Of a stretch of DNA of 64,000 nucleotides, positions 33,011 to 44,160 are shown in pieces; the first letter of the stretch is position 1; each line of letters starts with the position of its first letter. The notes below the pieces were generated by a model, which ran no database searches, was not told where the DNA came from, and saw only the letters and a list, made by a program, of their open reading frames with translations. This DNA comes from Platanthera guangdongensis (Eukaryota; Streptophyta; Magnoliopsida; Asparagales; Orchidaceae). The DNA lies in assembly GCA_039583875.1 (NCBI GenBank), contig CM077165.1, positions 68,374,757-68,438,756 on the forward strand, written 5' to 3'. The translations under genes were made by a program, and so were the position numbers.

Positions 33011-36000
33011 TTAAATTGTACCTGACAAAAATAGTTCTGGATAGTCTTCTAGCATGGCCTGTTCTCGCTCCCAAGAGAACTCCTCACGACCGCAGTTGTC
33101 CCAACGAACTTTCACGAGTTTGACTTCTTTATTCCGCAACTGCCGAATCTCCGAATCTTCTATAGCGATTGGAAGGACTCGCGTCCTCAAGTCTTCCTCA
33201 ATCGGCACCGATGCCGGCTCAATCACCACGCTAGCCTTCACCAAGGCTTTCCTCAACACGGAGACGTGGAAGACATCATGTAATCCACTCAAATCTGCGG
33301 ACAATGCCAACCGATAGGCTGCTTCTCCTACCCGCTCAACAATTTCAAAAGGCCCCAAAAACCTTGGACTCAACTTCTTGAGTCGGCGAATCCGCGAGAC
33401 GCCTTTGAACGGCTTGACCTTCAGATAAACCCAATCACCAACTGCAAATTCTAACTTCCGGTGACGAGCATTAAAATATTTTGCTTGCCTGTCTTGCGCC
33501 ACCTTCATATGCTCTTGGATGGTCCGTACCATCTCACAAGCGTCAACCACCGCATCCTTTCCCAAAAGTTTGGTGTCTCCCGCCTCTGCCCAAGACATTG
33601 GCGTTCGACACCGCCTCCCATACAAAGCTTCGTATGGCGCCATCTTTATACTAGCTTGAAAACTGTTGTTGTACGCAAATTCTACCATGAAGAGGTGATC
33701 CTCCCACCTCTTGCCAAAATCAAGAACGCACATCCTCAATATGTCCTCCATAGTACGGTTCGTTCTCTCCGTTTGTCCATCAGTTTGAGGATGGAACGCC
33801 GTACTAAACTTTAGCTTCGTGCCCAAGCTCTTCTGAACCAGTCTCCAGTCCTTGGACGTAAAACCGTCCATCGCGATCACTGACTATGCTCTTAGGAATT
33901 CTGTGCAGTCGCACAATGTTGCGAACATACAACTCCACCAGCTTCTCCACGCTGTCCTCTTTCCGGTTCGGGATGAAGTGAGCCACCTTGGTTAGGCGAT
34001 CCACGATCACCCAAATAGCATCATTACCATGCTGCGATCTAGGCAAACCATGCACAAAGTCCATGGAAATGTCCTCAAATTTCCACTCAGGAATTGGAAG
34101 GGGCTTCAGGAACCCGCCCGGTTTCTGACATTCGGCCTTCACCAAGGCACATGTTTGGCAACGACTCACATACAAAGCCACATCTCGCTTCAACCCCGGC
34201 CACCAAAAGGATTTCTTCATATCCAAGTACATCTTTGTACTGCCCGGGTGAATGGAGTACTTTGAGAAGTGAGCCTCAAACATCAACTCCTCACGGAGAT
34301 TGCCAAACAGCGGTACACAAACCCTTCCCTCCTTTCTCAAGATTCCCCCGATCATCTCCCAGGTGCTGCTCTCGCCCGTTTGAGCCTCCAACACAAAAGG
34401 TTGAAACTCCACATCTAATCGAGTCGCTTCCTGAATACGATCGGACAAGTCGTTTTGCACTTCAATCCAGTTCAACCGAGCCATGCTAGACTCGCCTCTC
34501 GCAACACATTCCAATCCAAGGGACTCCCATTCCCGTACCAACCGCTCATCATGAGCTTCGATCCAATTTCCTTGCCCCGAGTACTTTCTACTCAACGCAT
34601 CCGCCACCACATTGGCTTTACCCGGCGTGTACTGAATCGCCATTTCGTAGTCTCCAAGAAACTCAACCCATCTGCGTTGCCGCATGTTCAAGTCCTTTTG
34701 ATCCAAGAGATACTTCAGGCTTTTATGGTCCGTGAAGATCTCCACCCTTGCGCCATACACATAGTGTCGCCAAATTTTCAATGCGAAGATTACCGCCACC
34801 AACTCCAAATCATGGACGGGGTAATTCCTCTCATGAGGTTTCAGCTGTCTAGACCCAAAAGCTATCACCTTCCCATGTTGCACCAAAACGCAACCCAAAC
34901 CGCATCCCGATGCGTCACTGAAAATTTGAAATCCATCGGTCCCTTGCGGTAAACTCAGGATCGGAGCCATCATAAGCCTCTCCTTCAGGGCCTCAAAAGC
35001 TTGACCGCACTCTTGGGTCCACACAAATTTATGGTCTTTGCGAGTGAGAGAGGTGAGGGGTAGAGCTATCTTCGAGAAATTCTCCACGAATCTCCTATAA
35101 TACCCGGCTAGTCCAAGAAAACTTCGGACTTCCGCCACGGTCCTCAACACCGGCCAATCTCTGATGGCCTCCACTTTTGCTGGATCCACTGCCACCCCAT
35201 CACCGCTAATCACGTGGCCCAAAAATGCCACCTTCTCCAACCAGAACTCGCATTTGGAGAATTTTGCATACAACTCATTCTCCCTCAACACTTGCAAAAC
35301 CATTCTTAAGTGGGTCTCATGCTCCACTTGCGATTTGGAATACACCAAAATGTCATCAATGAAAACAACCACAAAAGAATCCAAGTATTCCCGGAATACC
35401 CGATTCATCAGATCCATGAACACCGATGGTGCGTTCGTCAACCCGAACGGCATCACCGTAAACTCATAGTGTCCATACCTTGTACCAAAGGCAGTTTTGG
35501 GTATGTCCTCATCTCGAATTCGTAGTTGATAGTATCCCACCAATTGGTCAAACAAATCGTCTATCCGAGGGATCAGATACTTATTCTTGACGGTCAACTT
35601 ATTGAGCTCTCGGTAGTCTATGCACAGGCGCATGCTACCGTCCTTCTTCTTTACGAACAACACCGGTGCGCTCCACGGTGAGGAACTGGGCCTAATGTAC
35701 CCCTGCTCCAACAGTTCCTGCAACTGTACCTTAAGTTCCGCCAACTCCTTTGGTGTCATCCTAAAGGGAGGACGCGACACCGGTCTAGCCTCCGGCACTA
35801 ACTCGATCGAGAAGTCGATCTCCCGCCGAGGAGGCGCTCCAGGAAGTTCATCCGGAAACACATCCTTGAACTCTGCCACCACAGGCACTTCCTCAATAGT
35901 CAGTTGGGAGAGACGAACCTCCAATAACGCTACCAGCGCTACACCACCCTGGTTAACCGCCCGCACCAACTGCATGGCCGAAATCAGGGAACAGGCCACT

Positions 36001-36361
36001 CCACAAAGGCCCTCAAATTTGACTTCCATTTGCCCCTTACTCCTTAAGGTCACCACCTTAGAAAGGCAATCAATACTGGCGCGCTGCTCTGCAAGCCAGT
36101 CCATGCCCAAAATGACATCGAACTCTACTAAAGTTAACACTGCCGCTTCCAGAGCGAAGACAACTCCGTCAAGCTCCCAACAAATGCGCCCTTTAGCCCC
36201 GGTGGTCATAGATGACCCATTGGGCATGCGCACTTTCAGCTCTGCTCCCGACGAGAAAGACTCAACTCCTATTCTCCGGATGAAGCTCTCCGCAAGAAAG
36301 GAGTGCGATGCTCCCGTATCAAACAATACCCTAGCGGGGTATCCGGAAACTAACACGAAGC
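33011..36361 (-). pseudogene. pol: Gypsy-5 pol: PR, RT, RNase H, integrase, chromodomain-like tail; two lesions
   Basis: The protease is intact ([10 protein letters not shown]). The RT lacks about 13 residues between FDQLVG and YYQLRI, a stretch that in relatives is [12 protein letters not shown] and holds the first catalytic Asp; the second motif [10 protein letters not shown] is present. RNase H has [12 protein letters not shown] and TDHKSLKYL. The integrase has the HHCC module, [12 protein letters not shown] and VSDRDGRF, then a one-T insertion near 33863 shifts the frame; the rest ([23 protein letters not shown] and the tail LRNKEVKLVKVRWDN ... YPELF) is open from 33880 to 33011. Otherwise free of stops. 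Confidence 0.92.
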
Positions 36362-36432
36362 CTACAACATAGACATTACACAAAAGTCTAAAAGGATGAA
36401 GCACAAAATTTAAACTTAAATTCTCTTCATAC
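36362..36432 (-). other. Putative intron between gag and pro-pol of Gypsy-5
   Basis: Minus strand: ACAG|GTATGAAGAG ... TATGTTGTAG|GCTTCGTG, 71 bp, phase 1, near the minimum length for plant introns and T-rich. This is the best case because the element is young and both flanking frames are open. Confidence 0.65.
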
Positions 36433-37660
36433 CTGTCATCACATCAGTCTGGCGGATCGCTTCTTGCTGTCCAAGGTTGTAAGCCCTTGGTTGCACCGGT
36501 TGGAACCGAGAAGCGCTCGACTCCGCCATCTTTCCTTTCTCTGCAGCACTGGGGCCCGAGCGCACAGACTGCTCCTGCTTTGACTCTTGCCCCGCTCCCC
36601 CTTGCTGACAAGCACGGGCTATATGCCCAACCTTCCCGCAGTTGTAGCACGTCGGCGGTCCCCTAGAGTGGGAACCCCCAGGCGTCCAGCTGCTCCTCTC
36701 TCCAGATCTGGGAGTGTGAGGTTTCTTCCTCCACCTACTCCCATCAGACTTACTATGAGATTGGGAAGGCTTCCCTTCCCCTTGCTTGGGAGTAAAACCC
36801 TTACGGCATTGGGTTCGCTCCAAATCATTCTCCAAACTCCTGGCGGCTTCAACTAGCTCATTAAATCCCGCCCTCTTCATGGAGATGAGGGGTTGTCTCA
36901 GATTCTCCCTCAAACCTTGGTAGAAGAGGTTATCCCTCTCTACATCATCCGCCATTATCGTTCCCGCATAACGACCCAATCGGGTGAACTCTTGCACGTA
37001 ATCATCCACTGTCTTGTCTCGCTGCATTAGATGCAGAAACTGCCTCTGCAGGGCCAACCGAGTTGAAACTGGGATATACCTCTTAAGAAAAGCGTCCCCG
37101 AACTCTTCCACTGACGGGGTGCGTCCCGGAAACTGGCGGCCGCTATGTCTCACCCACCACAACTTGGCGTCTCCTTCCAACATGAACGCCGCATACTCAG
37201 CTTTCTTTTCCTCTGGCGTCTCTGCCGCCCTTAACAGTTCTTGAATGCGAACCCACCAATCCTCTACATCCGTTGGCGTTCCAACACCCTTGAAAGACGG
37301 GGGATGGAAACTCAGGAAATACTTCATGTGTCGGTCTCCATGTCCGACAACTACCCTCTCCGCCAAAGGCTCCACTCGCCTGGCTTCTGCTCCTGGCACG
37401 ACCGTTGCCGTATCTGGTGTGGCAGGGGCTGCCACCTGAGCCGCTGCTGCAGCTTGAGCTGCCACCATCGCTTCTGCAAGCATGCGACAGAAGTCGGCCG
37501 GGTCTACACCCGTGCCCAAAAGACCTGGAGCAGTAGCACTGCTCGCCGAGAGATCATCCCTTGCTCTTGAAGTGCCCGCCTCGTTGCTTGCACTCTTCAG
37601 GAAGACAAGAAATAAGGGATTAGTCTCCAATCTCAAGACTAAAACATAAGGATACTCATG
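36433..37660 (-). CDS. gag: Gypsy-5 gag
   Basis: Open frame with an Ala-rich N-terminal part, the gag core ([44 protein letters not shown]), a basic linker and one knuckle [14 protein letters not shown], ending [19 protein letters not shown] at the putative intron. No ATG lies between the PBS and the core except internal ones (for example FCRMLAEAM). The frame stays open through PBS and into U5 (to 37786), so the start is unclear; 37660 is approximate. A spliced leader or non-AUG start is possible. Confidence 0.8.
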
Positions 37661-37714
37661 GTCCCGCGTTACTCTTATGTGGATAACTTCTCTACTCACT
37701 GACCTTGAATCAAA

Positions 37715-37730
37715 CCTCGCTTTGATACCA
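37715..37730 (-). other. Primer binding site of Gypsy-5
   Basis: TGGTATCAAAGCGAGG on the minus strand, three bases from the LTR. The same variant is used by Copia-4 (62285) and differs from TGGTATCAGAGGGAGG of Gypsy-1. Confidence 0.8.
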
Positions 37731-37733
37731 AAT

Positions 37734-40351
37734 TGTAACACCTCCCCTGTAATGGACGTATAATATGGGTCCGGCCGGGGCCCCACAGCATACGAACGCC
37801 ACAGCTTTAGTATTAAAAGTTGATATAGCTACCCACACTCAAAACACTTGCACAACACAGCGGAAAACCAAGCACAACTAGAAGTTATCCACTAACCAAA
37901 AGAGTAAACAAATGGCCTTAAGGCCTTACATCAAATGTCCAAAAGTAAACAGTACATCAAACTTGAATGTGCTCAGCACTCCTAATCTACCTCGGCATGC
38001 AAGCCGGACAAAATAGTCTCGAGCATACATCAATCAAAAGTAGTGCTACCAAAAGAGAAAACACTTCATGGGCTTAGGCCTTTTTGGCCGGCGTGCTAGC
38101 TCCTGCGTGCGATCCTTGCCCTGTAAAAATTATTAGTAACGTGGGTCAGCAAAGGCTGACCTCAAACTGTGTAACAACACATCTCCTCCCGGCCGCCCCT
38201 AACGGACCCCGGGGAACCCTCCAACCTGCAAGTCAGCACTTCATATACAATATAAATTTCTATAACTAGAAAAGTATTAAAACAAGTTTGGATGTCTCAA
38301 TCAACAAACATGTTCTCTACTGGTTGAGCATATAAAGAAAGGGCCTACTATGCAACATGAATGCAACACCCAGGCTTCACCCAAGGTACCCTACAACGTA
38401 TGCATCTAGCACAACATCACATCATTTGGGTACTCACATTTACCCAATTGGCATAAAGCCGCAAACATTGAGGGAGACACAACTCCCTCACACGGCACAC
38501 AGGCCGCCACATGGAATTCTTGCCAAGGCCCCACCCGCTCGTGGGCTTAGCCCCGGGCTTTCCTGCAAGCTCTGACGTCTCATGTCAGGTTTCCAACAAC
38601 CACAGACTGACCGATTCTAAGAAGCCTTGCTGGACCCCACCCTCTCATGGCCTCTTTGCCCGGGCTTGCCCCAAGCTTGGCATTCTCGTCAGTCTCACAG
38701 AAGGGGACTAGTCTCGCCGGGACACTCTCCACACATGACGCACATGTCACGGGATAGCCAGCCGACCACGGAGACATAGCCACGCCTTGGCACAACACAA
38801 CCAAGACTAAACACATCGCAATCCCTCTTTGTACCGCAGCGTTCCCGCGCACCAAGGAAAACATCTCCAACTCGTGCGGAGCTAACCTTGTCCACCAAGG
38901 AAACCATCTCCATTCTCATACGGAGATAACCTTGTCCCTCAAGGAAACCATCTACCGCCACGAGGAGCTAACCTTGTCCGGGTTCGACTACCCGTACCTT
39001 TTCAAGCAAACGGGACAATCACCACCACAACACAAACGACATCTTGCCGCAACGGAAATCTCTACGAATCCCTAAGTTCGTATGCAACATCACCGGGCCG
39101 GACTAACGGTCGCGCCACGGCTTCACCCACCATGCCTAATCCACTAACGAAGCGGATCTCTAATGCAAAAAAATGCCGGGGACGGACTCAATCACCCGGA
39201 GGTTCCTCTTGAACCTTGGCAAACCAAAGCCCCTCTCATTTGAGAGTTTGGTGCCCAAAAATCTAGAAGAAAACGATGTTAAAAACGTGCATCCTAAAGA
39301 CCGGGAGGAGAGATGTCGTTACCTTCCGACTCCTCTTCCTTGCCATGGCAAACTAGCCGGATGGAAAACTTCGCAATGCTCCAAGCTTCACGGATCCGGA
39401 CTCGGCTCGCGATTTGGAGCTCCGAAACCCTTCCTACAGCCCAAGAGTTCTTCTTCTTCCTCCTTGCTCTAGTTTCTCTCAAGAACTAAGAAAGAGAGGA
39501 CTTGAAAAATAATGAGGATCTGCAACCCTAACTTCGGACTTAACTTCCCAGGAGATGGCCTGAACCGTCAGATCCCAAAACCAGAAAAAGACTGGCTGCG
39601 ATTCGCCTGGAAAATAAAAGACATGGGCCGAACACGGCCTGACACACGCCCGTGTCCAGGGCCGTGTGCCTCATTCGCCGTCTCAAATCGACGCGCCTGG
39701 AATCAGACACGGGCATTCGACATGCCCGTGTTCGATTCGACACGCCCGTGTCCCCAATGACACGGCCGTGTGGCCTGCCGTGTGTCTCCAACGACACGGC
39801 CCCAACACCAACCCGAGAGGTGACACGGCCTGGGACACGCCCGTGTCGCAAGCCGTGTGCCAAGTCTCGACACCCGTCGACAGGCTTTGTGTCGACACCA
39901 CGGAAAAACGTCGAGCGAAGATCGTCGACCAAACGGGACACGCCCTGTGACACGCCCGTGTCACAGGCCGTCTGCCCCAGTCTCGACACACTGTCGAGCA
40001 AAAGTGTCGACACTTCGAGTGTCGACACGGCCTCGACACTCCCTGCGACACGCCCGTGTCGCAGGCCGTGTGCCCCACTCTCGACACTCTGTCGAGCACA
40101 AAGTGTCGACACTTGGGCCGAGTGTCGACACGGCCTCGACACGCCCTGCGACACGCCCGTGTCGCAGGCTGTGTGCCTCACTCTCGACACTTTGTCGAGC
40201 GAAAGTGTCGACACTTGGACCGAGTGTCGACACGGCCTCGACACGCCCTGCGACACGCCCGTGTCGCAGGCCGTGTTCCTCCTGCCAGAACCCAAAAAAA
40301 ATTTCCAGAACTGCAGACTGAACCTCTTGCAAAAAAAATTGGGGTGTTACA
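37734..40351 (-). repeat. 5' LTR of Gypsy-5
   Basis: 2,618 bp, nearly identical to 30332-32950. The palindrome cluster is at 39630-40285. No gene. Confidence 0.95.
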
Positions 40352-41740
40352 GTCCCATCCTATAGTTGTTATTGGAATCTTATAGTTGTTCTCACCAATC
40401 CATTGCAGATAGGGCGAGGATCATAGGACAGTATGTGCTTTGTTATTACTTATTGTGTAATTTTTTTTAATTTTTTCTTCGGGAAGGACGTAAAGCCATC
40501 TTATGATCGGAAATTGAACTTGTTTTATGAAGTATATATAAATCTAGTTGGCAAAAATGTGTTTTTTAATTGTAAGTTACATTTTTTACCGCAACCTATA
40601 GCTACCAATTTCTCTATGGAATATAAATAAATAAATGCTGAATTGTTTTAGGAATTTAGTTTTTCTTCCCCTCTAAAATCCAATAAACTATCAACTTAGA
40701 GAAGCTGAGGTATGCTGCAAGTTAGAAAATCTAGCAAGTTAATGCATTTTATCCGCCATTAATTTAGTATCTGAAGAAAAGTAATTCATTGTTTTGACAA
40801 GCCAGTTTTGCTTGTAGTTGATGCATAAATCTTGAGTGCTGTTTAGTTGACTACTTGTTGTACTTCTCTACTATCGTTTGGATGCATGTATCAAATGAAT
40901 GCAATTTATTTATATCTTCTAGGGTATTATTTCGTTGAACAATTTTTATTAGCTAGATGGTACTCTTTTGATTTCTTGTTCTTAGGGAATCCACAAATTT
41001 TTTATACTCAAAATATTTTATTGAGGTTTGTTTTGTTAGAGATTAGTGCAAGTGTTGTGAGAATGTTTGTGGAGTAGCAGGTATCATGGAATCGCTAATC
41101 TTTCTATGGGTTGTGATTCTACAGGGCCCTTATTGTTCTTGCTAATGATGTATGGCGTATTTCAATATCAGGGAGATATGTGGATTGCCCTGCTAATGCC
41201 CTGTTCTATTACTCTTTTGCAATTTATTTCATAACTTTATTACTTGGTCAGTGGGTTGTAGATATATCTTGGCTCATTTATTCAGTAGTCATCCTAATAT
41301 TTTATGTTGGGTACTGATACTTGATTAGACATTGATCTAATGGATCAAATTTATCTTCAGAGTGAATTCTTTCTTAGCCAATAGGAATGTCAAAAACAAT
41401 GACTGTTTTTACGTTATTTTAATATTTGATGTTCTTACTATTTTATTCTTTGTGGGATCTAGGGCTTGCATTTTCATCCATTATACATCTGCATGTGTTG
41501 AGTTTCTCTCGCCGCACTCAAAATTAATGTCAATGTGCATGATTCTTGGTTAGATTCTTTGTGGAAGAAGAGTTTTGAAGGGGAATAATAGCTATTCATA
41601 TGATTCAGCTCGATTCCCGGCCTGGCTAGTCTATGCCTGATCGAAGATCTAGGCGTATACCTATTCATATGTATAAGAATGGATGTTACTTGTTCTGGAG
41701 ATTAAAAGTTGCGGTAGCTTCTTCTAAGATAACATTGAAT
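40352..41740. other. AT-rich low-copy DNA without recognisable genes
   Basis: Starts with the second GTCCC copy, so it is the original continuation of 30331. Frames such as 40847-41077 (+) are AT-rich and show no known domain. It could be 5' flank or intron of the LAZ1-like fragment that follows. Confidence 0.5.
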
Positions 41741-42031
41741 ATGGTTTTATTTTCAATTATTTTCGTTCTTTCTGTGACAGAGTCATCAGGTTTCTCAAGG
41801 AAAAATGTTATATCTCAACTTGGATTGGAAATCGAAGATACTGTTAAGATGGCCGATCTTAGGTGCTGGAATATTTGTGCTAGTTTCAGTGGTCTTATCT
41901 TTGTTCCTTATCTTTGAGAATCTTCTTGTTTATTATCAGCCCAAGGAGCAGAAATTTTTGATCGACATTATTCTTATGGTTCTTGTCTATGCCATAGAAT
42001 CAGTAATTGTTTCCTTATCCCCATGTTAAGG
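41741..42031 (+). pseudogene. LAZ1-like (DUF300 / TMEM184-type) N-terminal gene fragment
   Basis: From 41848 the plus strand encodes WPILGAGIFVLVSVVLSL (a membrane segment), LIFENLLVYYQPKEQKFL and ILMVLVYAIES. This closely follows the N-terminal region of plant LAZ1 family membrane proteins (LIFEHL..YNQPEEQKFLIG.ILMVPVYA.ES), which act in vacuolar membranes and cell-death control. The frame upstream (ATG at about 41741, MVLFSIIFVLSV, a signal-like start) is offset by one base. After SVIVSLSPC a stop follows where the family continues with its conserved Cys-rich segment. The Pro-to-Leu change in LMVP also points to decay. An active first exon is less likely but possible. Confidence 0.6.
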
Positions 42032-42136
42032 TCCTCGTAGCTAAATATGCTGGTGTTTTTATTTTTAAATCATGCATTAAAGATGTTCAGAGATTTTGAG
42101 GATATTCCACACTGCATTATATGCAATCGATGGCAG

Positions 42137-44110
42137 GATAGATGGAAAGAGCCCAAGCAGACCAACTGACTAGGCTCTCATCTAGCTGGCAGGGATGTAG
42201 GATCACTCGATGGTTGGAGAGGGTTTGGAGAGGATACCTCGAGAAGACCCGCTGACCAGGCCCTCATCTAGCTGGTAGGGCTGTAGGCTCACTCGGTGGT
42301 TGGAGATGGTTTGGAGAGGAGACCTCGAGTAGACCTGATGACTAGTCTCTCATCTAGCTGGCAGGGCTGTAGGCTCACTCGGTGGGTGGAGATTGTTTGG
42401 AGAGGAGACCAAAAGTAGACCCACTGACCAGGCTCTTATCTAGCTAGCAGGGTTGTAGGCTCACTCAGTGGTTGGAGATGGTTTATAGAGGAGACAGCGA
42501 GCAGACCCGCTGACCAGGCTCTCATCTAGCTGGCAGGACTATAGGCTCACTCGGTGGTTGGAGGCTGTTTGGAGAGGAGACCCCGAGCTAACCCGATGAC
42601 TAGGATCTCATCATGCTGGCCGGGCTATAGGATCACTTGGTGGTTGGAGGTGGTTTGGAGTGGAGACCCCGAGCAGCCCCACTAACCAGACTGTCATCTA
42701 GCTAGTAGGGTTGTAGGCTCACTCAGTATTTGGAGAGGGTTTGGAGAGGAGACCCCGAGCAGACCCACTGACCAGGTTCTCATCTAGCTGGCAGGGCTAT
42801 TGGCTCACTCGTTGGTTGGAGATAGCTTGGAGAGGAGACCTCAAGAAGACCTGCTGTTCAGGCTCTCATCTAGCTGGCAAGACTGTAAGCTCACATGGTG
42901 GTTGGAGGTTGTTTGGAGAGGAGACCCCGAGCAGACCCGCTGACCAGGCTCTCATCAAGCTGACAGGGCTGTAGGCCCACTCGGTGGTTGGAGGATGTTT
43001 GGAGAGGAGACCTTGAGCAGACCCGCTGACCAGACTCTCATCAAGCTGGCAGGGCTATGGGCTCACTTGATAGTTGGAGGTTATTTGGAGAGCAGACCCC
43101 GAGCATACCCGCTGACCAGGCTCTTATCCAGCTGGCAGGGCTGTAGGATCATTCAGTGGTTGGAGGTTGCTTGGAGAGAAGACCCCGATCAGACCCGCTG
43201 ACCAGGCTCTCATCTAGCTGGAAGGACTGTAGGCTAGCTCGGTGGTTGGAGGTTGTTTGGAGAGGATACCCCGAGCAGACCCACTGACCAGACTCTCATC
43301 AAGCTAGCATGGCTGTAGGCTCACTCGGTGGTTGGAGGTTGTTTGGATAGGAGACCCTGAGCAGACCTGCTGACCAAGCTATCATCAAGCTGGCAGGGCT
43401 GTAAGCTCACTCAGTGGTTGGAGGTTGTTTAGAGAGGAGGCCCCGAGCAGACCCGCTGACCAGGCTCTGATCAAGCTGGCAGGGCTGTAGGCTCACTCAG
43501 TGGTTGGAGGTTGTTTGGTGAGGAGACCTCGAGCAGACCCGCTAACCAGGCTATCATCAAGCTGGCAGGGCTGTAGGCTCACTAAGTGGTTGGAGGTTGT
43601 TTGGAGAGGAGACCCGAGCAGACCCGCTAACTAGGCTCTCATCAAGCTGGAAGGGTTGTAGGCTCACTCGGTGGTTGGAGGTTGTTTGGAGAGGAGACCC
43701 CGAGCAGACCCGCTGACCAGGCTCTCATCAAGCTGGCAAGGCTGTAGGCGCACTCGGTGGTTGGAGGTTGTTTGGAGAGGAGACCCTGAGTAGACCCGCT
43801 GACCACACTATCATCAAGCTAGCAGGGCCGTAGGCTCACTTAGTGGTTGGAGGTTGTTTGGAGATGAGACCCAGAGAAGACCCACTAACCATGCTCTCAT
43901 CAAGCTGGCATGGCTGTAAGCTCACTCAGTGGTTGGAGGTTGTTTGGAGAGGAGACCCTGAGCAGACCCGCTGACCAGGCGCTCATTCAAGCTGACAGGG
44001 CTGTAGGCTCACTCGGTAATTGGACGTTGTTTGGAGAGGAGACCCCTTACAGACCTGCTATCCAGGCTCTCACTAGCTGAGCAGGGCAGTAGGCACACCC
44101 GGGGGGATAA
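42137..44110. repeat. 86-bp tandem satellite, about 22 copies
   Basis: The unit contains TCACTCGGTGGTTGGAGG, TTTGGAGAGGAGACC, CGAGCAGACCCGCTGACCAG and GCTCTCATCAAGCTGGCAGG. Anchor TGGTTGG sites at 42211, 42297, 42383, 42469, 42555, 42641 ... 44017 are exactly 86 bp apart (21 periods). Copies differ by point changes. Several frames look like WLEVVWRGDPEQT but contain stops in most units, so it is not coding. Confidence 0.95.
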
Positions 44111-44160
44111 GAGAAAGGGTTTGGAATTCAATATCCAAATCTTCAAGGGTAGTCCATATG

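Larger units (their letters stand above)
30332..40351 (-). mobile_element. Gypsy-5: complete, young Ty3/gypsy element with defective pol
   Basis: 10,020 bp, flanked by GTCCC at 30327-30331 and 40352-40356. The LTRs (2,619 and 2,618 bp) differ by about 1.5% by my eye count, so this is the youngest gypsy element in the window. Gag is open, but pol has an in-frame deletion across an RT catalytic motif and a one-base frameshift in integrase, so it probably moved with proteins supplied by relatives, or broke very recently. Confidence 0.95.

Noticed and set aside
32251..33123. Long plus-strand open frame (and overlapping frames on both strands, also at 39540-40365)
   Set aside because: It is low-complexity translation of GC-rich palindromes, is present in both LTRs, and has no known domain.
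35620..36372. 250-codon plus-strand frame opposite Gypsy-5 protease and RT
   Set aside because: It is an antisense shadow of a well-supported coding region, and similar shadows occur opposite the other gypsy pols.
40847..41077. Membrane-protein gene
   Set aside because: The 76-codon frame is AT-rich and hydrophobic by composition, without homology or neighbouring exons that could be recognised.
42741..43201. Repeat protein encoded by the 86-bp units
   Set aside because: 86 is not a multiple of three, most units contain stops, and only a few neighbouring units are open by chance.
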